Positions 34,601-47,396 of a stretch of DNA of 64,000 nucleotides are shown one piece after another. This DNA comes from Alligator mississippiensis (lineage: Eukaryota > Chordata > Crocodylia > Alligatoridae), in NCBI RefSeq assembly GCF_030867095.1, contig NC_081831.1, forward strand, positions 20,126,001-20,190,000. The letters are read 5' to 3'. Within the stretch, counting starts at the first letter, position 1. Each line of letters opens with the position of its first letter. The notes beneath the pieces are model-generated. The model saw only the letters and a program-made list of their open reading frames with translations, searched no databases and was not told where the DNA came from. The translations under genes and the position numbers were made by a program.

Positions 34601-37600
34601 TGGTCCTTGCCCATCTCAGTATCACCCTTCCCCAAACTCCATTATGGCAAGCAGAGTCCCAGCAACTGCTGTCCTGCACAGCACTGTCTGACCACCCTGC
34701 CTGGCCAGATCTTTCTCTTTTTCTTTTGCAGGCATGAGGCCCAGATCTTCTCCCACTCCAAAAGCACTCCAACAAATAAATATCAACACAAACCAAGGGC
34801 TGGAGTCTCTCACCCCTCTGGGACAGCCCTCCAAAATCTTGCTCTTCTTGCAGAACAGTGACCCACAGGCACTCCTTAGGTTTGACTCCTCCTTTCTCAG
34901 CAGCTAGCCATTCCCCCAACTGAGCTTCTTCCTAGCCCAGGACTTCCTGATGGCACTTCTTCTTCAAGCAGGACTTCAAACCCCACCACACAGGAAGGGC
35001 TTTGCTGTAGGAAGCTCAGCCTGCTGATGAAACTTCATTAAAGCTTTGCTTAGCTGAGCTCTTGTTACTACCATGCCAAGATCTTAAAGAAAGTCAACAA
35101 CAGATTCAGGAAGGGAGCCCAGATCTCAGGACTCTTTGCATCTATTCTCACCAAAGGAATCTCTTTCCTTTCCCAATCCCATTGCACAATACCAGGACAG
35201 GGGACACATGTTCAAAGAAAACAAGAACGTCTTGTGCCCTTCATAGGAACCAAACAGGACAAGTTAGGGGATCCACATGCAAATTTCAGGATCCCCGTAG
35301 AACCAGATTCACCAGAATCTAAATAATGATGTGGCTAAACAACAGTGCAGAAGAGCATGTTCAGGAAGCCAAGAGGACACAGCCCACGTGGGCTTGAAAA
35401 CACTGGTGTAGCCCTGAAGGCTCCAAAAGACTGAGAAGAGAAGCTGTTCTGAGCCTGATGTGCTAGTGTAGCTGTGCCTGTTAGGCGGGGAAAGGGGGAG
35501 GATTGTGCTCTTTCTGAAGGTTTGTACCTGTTTGTTGCAGAGCAAAGGATGAATTACCTGGAAGAAGTAAGGGATCCTGACGATGTGACATAGAAAGCAC
35601 AACATCTGATCATCTCATGTCATGCTCAAATATTTTCTTCATGTTTTCAAGGCCTTGCACCATCTTTTATGCCTACAACTTTCCACTATACTGAGAAGAT
35701 GGAGAGATGTAGGCTCATACCCTTGGTGGGTGAGGGTGTCCTAAAACCTGGGTCTCCTGGGCAAGTGCCCAAATCACTCAGCTCTCTGAATTAAAACACA
35801 TTAAATACTTTCTTCCTCCTAGCTTTTGCCAGGCAGGATTTTGGGACTTGCATCAACAATGAGCACACAAGAGCCGTGTACCTTTCCGGCTGGTGTGCAG
35901 CCTATGGTTCAGTACCATGCCTGCACACTGCACATGGAGTAGAAACACAAACTGTGATGCCTTAAGTGCCCCAAGTAGCAGTTAAAATGCTGAAGCACTG
36001 CCATTTGGGTGTGCAAAGTGAAACAAGGGCATGCATCCCAGCCCAGTCCATTCTCCAAAAACTGCTCTAGACCACTGAGGCACTCCATCCCTGTTGTCAT
36101 GACACCTAAGTTACTGTGCTTGGCCCCGCTCTTCGTCCTTTCTGAGCAGCAGGTATAAATTCTTTCCAGCAGCTGATGAAGAGGCTGTTAATGAGAGGAC
36201 TCAGCTGTCACTTTGCTTTCAACCAGCCAGTGGAGCCTACTCTTTATTTCACATAATTTGGAAGGGGACTTTAATAAGTTCCCACCAGAAGGTCATCCAA
36301 GCATGCAGGGAGATGGCTCCTGCTTCCTCCCTTCTCCCATTCCCACAGCCTTGCTGCCAACCCCCTTTGCCTGGACACATGCACACACTTCCATACCATC
36401 TGTCTGAGAACTGGGGGCTCAGCTGCAAAATCCCAGCAGCAGGCATCAGGTGGTTCCAGCCCTGGAAAGCTGGAACGCTGTCAGCTCTGCTCTAACTGAA
36501 AGTTCACCAGCAACAAGCCCTTCCTGCCACTCACTGTCATTATCTCTAATTTCTATCTGGGAAGCAGCAGGGGCTGGGGGATGACATCTTGGTTACTAGA
36601 CCTTTTTAAATCTCTGGCGAGTGCCTGCTCAGAGTAATTCAATGACTTAGGAGAGGGACACAATGAGAGGGAACAGAGAGGAGAGGCACATGGAGGAAGA
36701 AGGACGTGTTCAAAACCAGGGAGAGTGCAGTGGGATGGAGGTTGTCCTCCATCATCTCCCTGGTGGCCTACATCTCATGGGGCTTTATAACTTGTTCTGT
36801 GAATACTGAGCTTCCGCATTTGGGGCCTAAATCATTTCTCTTCATCAATCTCCTGCCATGCAGGAGCTTTTGGAGGAAGCCAAGCTATCTCCTCCCAAAT
36901 TACCCTTCCTTTTTGTGGCTGCCTCTGCCCTTCTGGGTTCTGCGGGAAGGAGGGCTGCACCACAACCAAGAAGTATTTTTTGAGGGCAGCAGCAGGCTTG
37001 TGAGCAGATCTCAAAGACATTCAGGCTACCTGCTGCTACATGGGCAGGCACCAGGCTGATATATGGACATAAATCTCATCTCACGTTTCCTGTACAGCTC
37101 GCAATGTCACTCACAAGCAACAGCCTCCTAGTGTGCAGCTGGAGGGCAACTGAAAAGCAGCTTATTGGGTAAATAATAAAAATATTTCACGTCTGTATAA
37201 TACCTTTTGCTGTAGGCCCCCAAAAGACACATACGGACCCTGTCACTCCCTTTTACAGAGATCTGAGGGACAAAGAGCAGGGGCACGATTCTTTGCTGCA
37301 TTGTGGTCTGCTTGGCCCAGGAGACAAAAGGCTACCTGGGAACAAGTTACATCTTCTTGATCCCCCTAGTATATTTTCATCTTCTTTGGCTCAACGGTGT
37401 GAATTCAAGTTGATGATGAGCTGCTCTAATGTACTGAACTTACCAATGGCTAAGTTCTTTATGGGACCCATAGGCCACTGTGCAGTAGGTACAGAATGCT
37501 CTTGATATGGACCCAAATCTCTTCTTGCCCATCCCAGATCAATAAATGCACCAGGTGAGAGGAATGAAGCTTTTATGATTGCAGAGAGGAAGGTCAAGTC

Positions 37601-38515
37601 TCCTCCAACATAATCCTGCTCAACAGGGAAGTGCTTATTGCACAGCACGGGCGCTGGTGTGGAACACCGACTCCATGGATGGGGATGGACAGGGCAGAGC
37701 CACACTGTTCCCTCCAGGACACTCTCTCCTCTCCCTGGGTCTTTGATTTTCATTTTTAAAAGACAAATTAAAATAGTCCTGGGAGCTTCGCTCAAATAAG
37801 TGCCAGCGGGCTGACCCTGCAGAAAGCTTTAGGCCCGGTCACACCTGGATGTGTATTTAGAGCCTGGCATGAGAAATGTGCATTTAGAAGAACTTGCCAG
37901 AACCACCATTTACTGGGACAGCTGCAGACACCATTGGATGAGATTACATAGAGGTCAGGGAGATGATCCCAGTGCTCCTATCTGGCTGTCAGATCTGGGA
38001 TATCCCTCTCATTTGTCTTGCCAAGGGGCAGATGCTGGTAAGAGAGAGTGGCTCATGCCCGTAACACTCTCTGGCCTGCTGGACCTAGACAGAAGTGCAG
38101 TCTCCTCTCTGAAAAGTTACGCTGCGGCAGGATCTGACTACGCTGTGCCCATACCTAACATGGTTCAAAGATGGCTCAGTCTGGCAGAGAAAACAGTGCT
38201 GATCTACTTCAACTCTTTCCCTCCCCAGTTCTGGGAGTTATTACCTGTCTGAGAGTTATTACAATTCACTCTGTGATCTCCAGGACTTGAAACACTTTCT
38301 CTCAACACCTCTTGTTCACTTTTCCTGCGACCACTAAGTAAATGCCTGACTGAACCAAGTGTGCTGGATGGATATTTCTTACACACCTCAGCACGTTGTG
38401 CTTGCTCTGGAGGGGTGCATGCAGTAATAAATGCACTGTTGTGAACCTGAACATACTTGCAGTTCTTTCTACCCTGTCAGGCCCCATGAGCCAAGCACAT
38501 GAGCACTTCACACAC
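31641..38515. other. Large USP43 intron, middle part
   Basis: Nearly 7 kb without a recognisable gene or full repeat. The only clear structure is the 12-bp inverted repeat at 33559-33585. No splice-bounded protein-like block was seen. Confidence 0.4.
33559..33585. repeat. Perfect 12-bp inverted repeat
   Basis: CCTATGAAAACT and AGTTTTCATAGG separated by CGA. The left part is itself a near repeat of TTCCTATGAAAATAG just upstream, so it may be an inverted micro-duplication. Confidence 0.85.
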
Positions 38516-38519
38516 CTGT

Positions 38520-38655
38520 GAGGCAGAGCAATGCTGTTATTCCCATTTTGCACGTGGGGAGCAGAGGCACAGAGAGAGGCTAAGTAACATGCTCAACAGC
38601 ATACAGTGAGTTGGTGGCTGAGTAAGGAATTGAATCCAGTTCTCACAGCCCTGGC
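38520..38655 (-). repeat. MIR SINE
   Basis: TTATTCCCATTTTGCACGTG, GAGGCACAGAGAGAGGCTAA and GTAACATGCTCAACAGCATA follow the reverse MIR consensus, ending in a GAATTGAATCCAG block. Confidence 0.85.
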
Positions 38656-39072
38656 AAAGGTGCTAAAGCCCCTGGTCCAGAGCAAAGACTCTGCTGTACT
38701 GCCAGCTCACTGCATTGCTCTGTGGCAGGACAGGCTCTAACCGAGCAGTCCCCCAAGAAAATTGGTAAAGCCCCTTCACTTCTGAAGCTAGCCAGAGCAA
38801 AGCACTAGAAACCATGCTGCAGGTGAAGCCTGACCACAATCACCAGGACTAGCTAGGAGGCACTTTGAGAGCTATATTCGGTCTTCAAGAGCCATACAGG
38901 ATGGATTGGCCACACATCCCCAGGCAAAGGAGAGGAGTGACTGCAGTGGAGCAGGGTGCTCAGACCCTTCCATCAGCCAGGGCAGGGGACACACTCAGCT
39001 CCAGCCCAGACAGCACTTACCCATACTCGGAGCCCTTCCTTGCAGAGACTCCAGGAGAGGAGTGCAGCTCTG

Positions 39073-39097
39073 CTCCCCTCCCCTCCCCTCCCCTCTT
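39073..39097. repeat. (CCCCT)n pentanucleotide tract
   Basis: Four units of CTCCC/CCCCT type, pyrimidine-only on the plus strand. Confidence 0.85.
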
Positions 39098-39807
39098 TCC
39101 TGGGGCACTGCTGGGTACATAGATTTACATCACCAGGAAGTGATAAGCAAAGTTGGTGGCCAAGAGCAGGAGCCTGCCCCAACAGCCAGACAGCTTTCCA
39201 AACCTCCCCTCCAATGGCTGGCTTCACATTTGTGCTTCAAATGCTTTAAGTCAGAAAGGCATCGCTACACAGAGCAGCTGGTCTGACAGGCATGTGGCAG
39301 AAGCCAGAGCTTTCCAGGGTTGTAAGGTCACTTTCTTTCCTGCAGGCCTGGCTGCTGGGCAGGTGAGAGCAGAGCCAGGTGCTACACTATATTCAAAAGC
39401 TGGAGCCCTCATCAGTCTTGCCCTGCTTTCCTGTCACATCCCCAGGGATGCTGTTCAGCATTAATGAAGTCCTCCTGCTTACATCAATGATGCCATCCTC
39501 AGGTACAAGGAATGATGCCTCATCTAGCAAATGTCAGTCCATTCTGGGTACATGTTTGATGAGCCATTTGCAGTGCAGCGTTCACTCCCCTCCCTCCTGC
39601 AGCTGGGCTCCACTCAGAGCCAGTTCACAGAACTGCAACACACCCACTAAATCTTCCCCTGAGCAGTGGTCATCCAGGATGGTCTAGCTCCTCATTGCCT
39701 TATATATAAAAACAGCACCAAAACCCCCAAAGACTCAAAAAGCAATGAGGCAGGGCTCCAACCATCACTGGCTTGTTCCAATCTGCCATGTTATAGACCC
39801 TCTCTTG

Positions 39808-40915
39808 CATAAATTCATAGATTGTCAGGGGCTGGAAGGGACCTTGCAGATCATCGGGTCCAGCCCCTCCGCTCTAAGCAGGAAGACAACGGGTTAAGTG
39901 ACCCCAGCGAGGTGACTGTCCAGTCTCCTCTTGAAAACCTCCAGGGTAGGTGACTGCACCACCTCTATAGGGTGTTTATTCCACGGTCTGGACACCCTGA
40001 CTGTGAAGGAGTTTTTCCTGGTATTAAGCCTGAAGCAGCCTTCCAGGAGTTTGTATCCATTGGTCCTGGTCTTCCCCAGGGGTGCCATGTTGAACAGTTG
40101 TTCACAGAGCTCCTGATGCACTCCTCTGATATAGTGGTAAGCTGCTATCAAGTCCCCTCTCAACTTTCTCTTCTTTAGGCTAAAGAGGCCCACGTCCCTC
40201 AGCCTTTCCTCATATGGCTTGCCTTGCAAGTCCCAGATCATACAGGTGGCTCTTTTCTAGACCCTCTCAAGTTTTTCCATGTCCTTGTTTAAGTGCAGCA
40301 CCCAGAACTGGACACAGTACTCCAGCTGCAGTCTCACCATGGCTGAGTCCAGTGGGAGTATCACTTCCTTAGTTTTACACGAGATGCACTGCTTGATGCA
40401 TGCCAGCGTGTTGTTTGCCCTGCTGACCACCACCTCGCACTGACGGCTCATGTTCACGCAATGGTCAATCATTACCCCTAGGTCCCTTTCAGCCATGGTG
40501 CAAGTCAAGCTGTCACCACTGAGCCTACATGTATGTTGAGGGTTGTTTGGCCCCAGATGGAGCACCTTACACTTGGAAGTGTTAAACTTCATCTGGTTCT
40601 GGTCTGCCCAACTCTCAAGCCTGTCCAGGTCCGCCTGTATCAGCATCCTATCATCTGGCATGACCACACTGCCCCATAACTTGGTGTTGTCCACAAACTT
40701 AGCCAGCGAGCTTTTCACTCCCACATCCAAGTCATTGATAAAGATGTTGAAAAGCACCGGTCCAAGCATGGACCCCTGAGGGACACCACTGGCCACTTCG
40801 CAGCAGGATGACACAGATATATTCATGAGGACTCTCTGGGTCCTGCCCTGTAGCCAGTTTCCCACCCACTGAACCATCGAGCAGCTGAGCCCACAATCTT
40901 CCATACTAGAATCTT
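39808..40915 (-). mobile_element. CR1 LINE, 5'-truncated, inactive
   Basis: Two adjoining minus-strand frames (40904-40257 and 40241-39894), separated by a TAG in LERV*KRAT, give a long CR1 ORF2 end: VGNWLQGRTQRVLMNISVSS, GVPQGSMLGPVLFNIFINDL, LAKFVDNTKLWG, MAERDLGVMIDHCVNMSRQC. The active-site FADD is FVDN here, so this copy could not polymerise. 3' end GGTCCCTTCCAGCCCCTGAC and a CTATGAATTT tail near 39808. Intronic to USP43. Confidence 0.95.
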
Positions 40916-40941
40916 CTTATTTTTATTCTAGCACGATCAGC

Positions 40942-41130
40942 CATCAGCCTGGACTGGAAGTCAGAAGATCTGGGTTTTGTTCCCAGCTTTGCTACTGACC
41001 CATTGTGTGATCTTGGGAACTTAACTTCCCCTCTGTGCCTCAGCTTCCCTACCTGCCTTCTCTGTTTAGCCTGTAAGCTATTTAAGTTAGGGCCTATCTC
41101 TTTCTCTGTAAGTGCAACACCCTGTATAAC
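40942..41130 (+). repeat. MIR SINE
   Basis: GGACTGGAAGTCAGAAGATC, TTGTGTGATCTTGGGAACTT, CTCTGTGCCTCAGCTTCCCT in order match MIR from its 5' part through the core. It abuts the CR1 copy on its left. Confidence 0.85.
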
Positions 41131-42890
41131 AAGGACTTGCTCTCTGCTGGAGCCCCTAGAGCTCACATCGGAGAAGAATAAAATACTCACGTCCTCCGAG
41201 AGGCCCAGAATTTATGGGGATGAGGCTGTCTCCCCTACAAGACATGGCACCATTTTCATAACCTACACTACCACACAGTGCTAACTTAATGCCAGATTCC
41301 AATACTCTTACTCACACCGAGGAGCACTTGACTCTGTGAGTCAGGGGAGATGATGATCATCCCTGGAGCAAGGAGTTTCTTACTCCCCATGAGTAAGAAT
41401 CTGTCCCTTTGATTACATGTGAGGCACAAAATACCCTTCTCCTGCTCTAAGTCCCCAAAACCTGGAGCAGGACCCCAGTTTTGCAGCTTGTGACTTGCTG
41501 CATGTGTTTATCAACTAGACCAACCCCCCAGGACAGCTACAGAAGGCAAGGCAAGATTGCACGGTGTCACTGAACACGTGCTGCTAGGTTCAGTCACTGA
41601 TTTGGCAGAAGCCTGAACAAGTCGGCCCAGGAGGGTTCCCCTCAGCCAGAGCCAGGGGAGAGAATGGCTGGGAGGAGCCCACCTGGAAGGCTCCTAGTTC
41701 TCTTGCTGCCCACAGCTGCATGCTACAGAGGGACCTGCCCTCTCAGCAAAACTGATCCACATGCCAGATGGCAAGAATTCTCTCCAATGCACAGGCCTAC
41801 CCCAGCTCCTTTATGAGTATGGGCACAATGGCTACACAGTGCAGGCAGAGGCAGCATGAGTAACCCATGGGCTCAAAAGGGGTCTCCTTCCATCATTCTC
41901 AGTGGCTTCTCCAGTTTCATCTCTTTAGAGATAAAGAAATCTCCCTCTCATGAGTAGTGGCCACTTTTTTATGCACTGTAACTCACAGGCACTCTGCAAT
42001 TAGGCTACTCCTGGCACTGGCACTAGCCTGCAGCTGTGCCCCTACAGTGACAGCACATGCCCTCTCCTACAGCCTGGCCAGTTCCATCTGGAACAGACTA
42101 TCCCTTCTCCAACTGAAGGGGAGCTGGCAGCAGGATCCAGGGGCAGGATTTCCTACCAGGGTTATGCCAAGCAGAGCTGTAGGGAGGTGGAGAGGCCAGC
42201 TCCTCCTGCCTGTCCAGCTGGCCTGTGCAGTGAGGGCTCCAAAGGTGGGTGGGATCTCCTGTGAATGCCACACCCAGTGCCAGATGCACAGGCAGACCTG
42301 GTGTAGGTGTTTGTGCATAAATAAAACGCTGCCAAGCTTTAAAAAGAGGGTTTCTGGAGCCAGAGCAACATCTACAAGCAACACTGCAGCTCCCTAGGCG
42401 TGGGGCACTGTGACAGACAACACACTGCTCCATACTGGGCTGGAGGAGACCCCAGAGAAAGCACACATGGAGTGGTGGGGTATAGGACCTGGAAGAACCT
42501 GGCACCGACTCAAACTGGCTGCAGACTAGTCTCTGCACCCCACTGTCTGCAGGCACAGAGCTGCTGCATGGTCCCCTGGGTTGGGATACATCCTGCTCTT
42601 AGAGGGAGAGACTGGCATGACTGAAAGCGCTGGGCCCCAGCAGTTACAGCATCACTTATCCAAAGGGTCAGCTGTAAGGAACCTGTCTGCATGGCCAGAC
42701 CCAGTGGGCTGAGGGTGGACTATCACTTGCCTGTTCTGGAGAAGGCAGACAGGGCTCTGCTATCTCTGACTCCACCTACTCATTCTGATCCCGACTTGTG
42801 AACTGGCTTCTGTGGCTCTTGCCTCCTTAGGATGGCCATCGCAGTGTGCTCCATCTGCCTTTGATCAACACTCCACCACAGCCAGGAGAG
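41131..42890. other. Large USP43 intron, no gene seen
   Basis: Open frames occur in GC-rich parts (41957-42556), but both strands are open there and no family resemblance or splice-bounded block is visible. Confidence 0.4.
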
Positions 42891-42907
42891 CAGCAGGGGG
42901 CCGCAGA

Positions 42908-43150
42908 GCTAATTAAATATCTATCCAATTTAATTAAAAATAATTTAATGCAAATGGCTCCTCAGAACTGCCAGCCTACAACAGCCAGGAAATCACACAG
43001 CTATTTCTGTTCCTTAAGGCTAAAAACAGACCTCCAGTTTATCCCAGGTCTGATTTTCCTGGGCCTTGACTGGATTTAAAACAGGCATAGGACAGTCTTG
43101 TATACACTGTAGCTTGAATGGTAATTAACTCCAATTAGCCCCAATTGTGG
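42908..43150. promoter_or_regulatory. AT-rich block with homeodomain/POU motifs
   Basis: TAATTA-type cores recur (42910, 42930-42945), followed by an exact octamer ATGCAAAT at 42948-42955. Then GTAATTAACTCCAATTAGCC at 43121-43140. Such density is common in conserved intronic enhancers, but conservation cannot be tested here. Confidence 0.3.
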
Positions 43151-43849
43151 AAGGGGAAGAGGGGAAAGTGTTATCGCAATACTTCACAAAGACTTAAAGT
43201 AGGACAATGGGCTTGTACATTTGTAGGATCCCAGAATAAAAGGCTTTGTCCCAGGAGAAATCTGACATCTCAGCTTCAGACTAGCTATACAGAAGGGCTA
43301 GGTGTTTGCAGGAGTCCTGCTTCTTAGGCTGAGAACCAAGGGAAAGGGCATCGGCTGTAGTCCAGGCTCTCTCCATCTGATCACTTTTACAGACTTTGCC
43401 TTGCCAGTCAGGGAAGCCATGGTCCCATCTGGTGGCTACATGTTACTTGCTCCCAGTGGGAAGAATTAAAGCTCAGGTTTGATGCTCAGCATTCAGGTCA
43501 GACAGGACAGAGGGGAGCACCAATGTCAGGAGTTTCACATATGCCTTGTGAGGCTGGAGATTCATTTCTCTTGCACCAGCCCTGCCCCTCTGTATCTGCA
43601 CTGACTTCCTCCTGGTGCATCTCAGTGTGAGAGCTGGACCTGACTCCATATGTGATGAAACAGGCTGGCTACATGACTCTTCCCACACAGGTGGCAACAA
43701 AGCTCCCCCACATCCTCAAGTACTGTCAAGCTCCAGTCATTTTCCTGTGTTATCTCCTCTCCTGGCCCTGAGCCTTTCTCCATTCTCTCCTTAGAGGTGC
43801 ACACTAGATGACACATCACTGGTTCAGGCACCAAGTGAGGCTTTTGGAG

Positions 43850-43990
43850 CCAGTGCAGTCCACCAGGAAGTGTTGTGTTAGTGCTAGTCCTGGATCTCAC
43901 ATGACATGCAGTGGGATGTTGATCAAGTCCCTGCATCATTCTGTGCCTCAGTTCCTTCATTTACCTTGTAAAGTGCTTGGGAAAAGCACC
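43850..43990 (+). repeat. MIR SINE
   Basis: GTTGATCAAGTCCCTGCATC, ATTCTGTGCCTCAGTTCCTT and CATTTACCTTGTAAAGTGCT follow MIR order. Confidence 0.7.
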
Positions 43991-45489
43991 CACTGACAGT
44001 GACATGCAGAAGTTTAGCATGCCACTGGCCCCTAGCATGGCCAGCACAGTATAGGAGATACAGAACTTTACGTGCTGGCTTTGCTGACTGCACTCATAGT
44101 CTACAAAGCATATCAACCTTCCCAGAACTTATGTACAGCAGTCTGGAAAGCTCCAATGTTTTGAGGGTTAAGGTGTGAGGGTCACTAAAGCTGCCCTTTG
44201 GATTTGCTAAGGTCTTCTCATGATGATGACATTTGTTCTATGGAGTGAAAGGGAAGAGTTGAAGTTCTGCTGCATCTGTTGCAAATGGTCACCGATTGAC
44301 TTCACTATCCCAGCCTGGGCTCTGTGACACAATTACTGCTGCCTTGGATTCACCTCCCTGCTCTCTCTGCCCTTCTCCCTGATGCTCCTGGTACAGCTCC
44401 ACTAACTTCCAGCTACAGAGCACCTTAACAGTCATTGAGTCAGTACCAGCAGCAAATGGGGCCTGTTGATCCCTTTGCTTTTCTACTGCCCCCTTTGTTA
44501 TCTGATGCAAGGAGGCCTAGGAATCTGTGGGATTTGTCACAAGGGGCACTTAGTATATGTTTTATTCAGAACATGTTCTGAACAGTTGCACGGTAATGCT
44601 CATTACAATCTCAGCCCCTCTGGACAGGGCTGGAGCCACTTGTGTGCCACCCCCAACACTCCCACGGCACTGACCCAAGCACTGCAGCTCACATCCACTT
44701 GTGGGGGTATGCAACCCTTGCATCTGGAGCCCAGTGCCCAGTGCTGCCCAGCCCAAGAGCACCTGCCTCTGGCATGCTGGGGCGAGCCAGGTCTCTGCTG
44801 CTGGCAGGGAGTGGAGGGAAGGAGCCAGGAGAGGATGAGACTCTGACTCCTCCTGCGGGATCCACAGGGCAAGTCCGGTCTCTGTCCTTGGCAGCGTTGA
44901 ACCAGCCTCCGTGAGGTGCAGGGGCTCAGACTGGCAAACAGCTGATTGTTGATCCCGACACCCACACTGCACTAGTCTGGAACCCTTATTACCTCCATGG
45001 AGCAGTCTGACCATAGCTGAACATGCGTTACTTAATACGATCTGGAGACATTCCTCGTGTGAAAAGTCCTAACTTTGTCATATGATTACACTTAGCATAC
45101 ATTTTACTACTTGAACATGCAGATGCTCGCATTTTAAATGCAGTTAACACATCTTAGGTGCAATGTGCAACATGGTCCTATTGTTCTGTTCTGAATCTGA
45201 AAAGCAGGGAGGACAGTGGGAATTAAAACAAGCTTGTGCTGAACATCATGGACCCCCAGGGTAGAATTAAAAAAGACCTGCTCAGAAATGACTGAAAAAG
45301 TGTTTCTTTCAGCTTCTGCATTAAATGAGAAGTCAGAAAAACTACAGCCACCCAATTCAGTGGGAAAACAAACAGGTTTTGGGTACTTCAAAGGGCTGAT
45401 TCAGGACCTGATACCTGAATAACCAACAATGAACCCTGCTGAGCTTCTCCTTTTGGGTATTTTAAATAGGAAAACCAGTGATGGTTAAA
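43991..45489. other. Large USP43 intron, no gene seen
   Basis: 44562-45014 is open on both strands with GC-rich sequence, but no recognisable protein or splice-bounded exon was found. Confidence 0.4.
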
Positions 45490-45975
45490 TGGAAAGGAAA
45501 CCTTAATATGACCATAAGAAACGTTTGACAAGCTCCCTCACTAAAGGCTTCTAAAAAAACTGCATTGCCACAGGATTGGAGGGAAGGTTTTTTTGTGGAT
45601 TGAGAAGAATGATCATGGGTGTGGAGCAGTTGCCACATCAGGAAAGACTAAAAAAGCTAGGACTCTTCAATTTAGAAAGGAGAAGATTGAAGGGGGATAT
45701 GATAGTGGTCCATAAAATCATGAAGGGTGTGGACCAAGTGAACCAGGAATTGTTGTTGTTCACCAAGTCCCAGACTGCTAGAACTAGGGCAGCACTCACT
45801 GAAACCAGTAGGAAATAGGTTTAAAAATAACAAGAGAAATGACTTTTTTTCAAGCAATTCCTAGTTAACCGGTAGAATCTGTTGTCATAGGAAATGGTAG
45901 ACGCAGACAGTACAGCCAGGTTCAGAAAGGGACTAGACGAATTAATGGATGATAGATCTATTAATAGCTGTAGAA
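45490..45975 (+). mobile_element. LINE fragment, CR1/L2-like 3' coding end
   Basis: The plus strand reads MGVEQLPHQERLKKLGLFNL then ERRRLKGDMIVVHKIMKGVD, the same block as GLFSLKKRRLRGDLIAAYRY of CR1 but from a more diverged family. Further on, remnants of an ...RKGLDELMDDRSI-like end occur after a frame change. Stops and frameshifts; inactive. Confidence 0.7.
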
Positions 45976-47104
45976 CAGAACAGTTTGAGATGTTTCCTCT
46001 GGATTGGAGCCACCTGCATCCGCAGCCTCTCCTGCAGGCCCTTGGAGTGTGTGAGGGGTGGGGGACAAGCTGGGCTGAAAAGTGCAGCTCTGCAGCCCCA
46101 GTTCTGCATGTCAATCTGCCTGTGGCAGAATTCAATACTCAAATCAAAAGGCTACCAAGAGGGTGGGAGGGGACAGCCACAGACATCTCTTGTCTGAAGG
46201 ACTCTGGGGTAGGCAGGGGAGGGAGTGAGCAGCGTGCTTCCCTCCTTGTACAGGGGCCAAGCATTGTGGTGCCTTTACAAGGATCTCATAGTACCCTGGG
46301 GTACTGCAGCATCCCGGCTGAGTATCATTGCTCTAAAGGGAAGGAAAATCCAGCTTCCTGGGAGCTTAAACTGTTAACACACAGAGGGCAAGATGCTACT
46401 CTCAGTGACACCAGTGTGAGCCAGAAGGAAAGCAGTTGTGATCAAGCTGACCCTAAATTCGTGGAGCATGCCTCGGCTGGTCATCTCCACCAGAAGCACT
46501 GGATGAGTTAGCATGTGCTCCAGATGCTCTGAGATCTGAGAAACTGTAAGAAGAGCCCCTGCTAGGATGGACAGATCTGTTGATTGCAACCCCATGGCAC
46601 AGATAGAAGCAGTGCCAAATTACTGAGCTCAGTGCAAGAGACTAGTCTGCCTTGTTCACCAGCACCAGCATGGGAACCCTGGGTAGATAAATGAATGACT
46701 TCTTTTAACCCACCAAGGCCTACAGAGCCCAGTGTTTTCTCTGTGAGAGTTAGGGCTGCTCTGCACCTCAGATGTGGCTGTGTCAGGTCCCTGGGCAATA
46801 AAACCTTGACCAGGCAGAATCTGGCCTCAGTGCTACCTTGGCCTTGGACACTTCCTAACGGGGTTGGAAAACCACAACATCCTAGCTAGATCTCAGGCCA
46901 GTGTCCTCTCTACAGCAGAGACGAGCCCTAAGCCCTGTAGTCCTAGTACCAGCTCTCTCCCAGCCCTACCTCTTGTCTTGGGTCAGCTACTGCATCATTC
47001 TGCACCTATTTCTCTACCTGGAAAACAGCAGTAGTTTCTTTGCAGAGGGGTCACAAGGGTTTGTCAATGGTGGCACAGGTCTCTGGCACTCAATATATAC
47101 TTAG
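45976..47104. other. Large USP43 intron, no gene seen
   Basis: Around 46340 the text GGCTGAGTATCATTGCTCTAAAG resembles one end of a hAT-type element like the one at 3141-3447, but no matching other end was found. Confidence 0.35.
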
Positions 47105-47396
47105 TGGATATGTCTACATGTTGCCCTATGGCAACGTAACGATGCATTACATCACTGTATGGAGCACTACAGTGACATAGTGATCATGTGTGTCTACACG
47201 TGATCGTCAGCTATGTCTCCATAGCAGCACGCTCCTGGGGTATAGCACGCCACTGCAGTGATGTAGCGGCGAAATCTAAGTGTGTGTTGCTTGCACAGTG
47301 CAGTAAGTGCCTGTACTGTGCCGTGCTTTAGTACTTCCAAAAGGAAGTACTAAAGCATGGTGCCATAGCATACGGCGAAATGTAGATGTGCTATCT
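47105..47396. mobile_element. Palindromic MITE-like element with hairpin
   Basis: Left end GATATGTCTACATGTTGCC...CTATGG and right end (reverse complement GATAGCACATCTACATTTCG CCG...CTATGG) form imperfect terminal inverted repeats. Inside, 47321-47338 and 47343-47360 are inverted repeats of 18 bp with one mismatch around AAAA. No coding capacity. Superfamily unknown. Confidence 0.45.

Noticed and set aside
41957-42556. Opposed open frames of 146 and 152 codons
   Set aside because: Both strands are open because of GC-rich composition. No domain, splice signals or conserved look.
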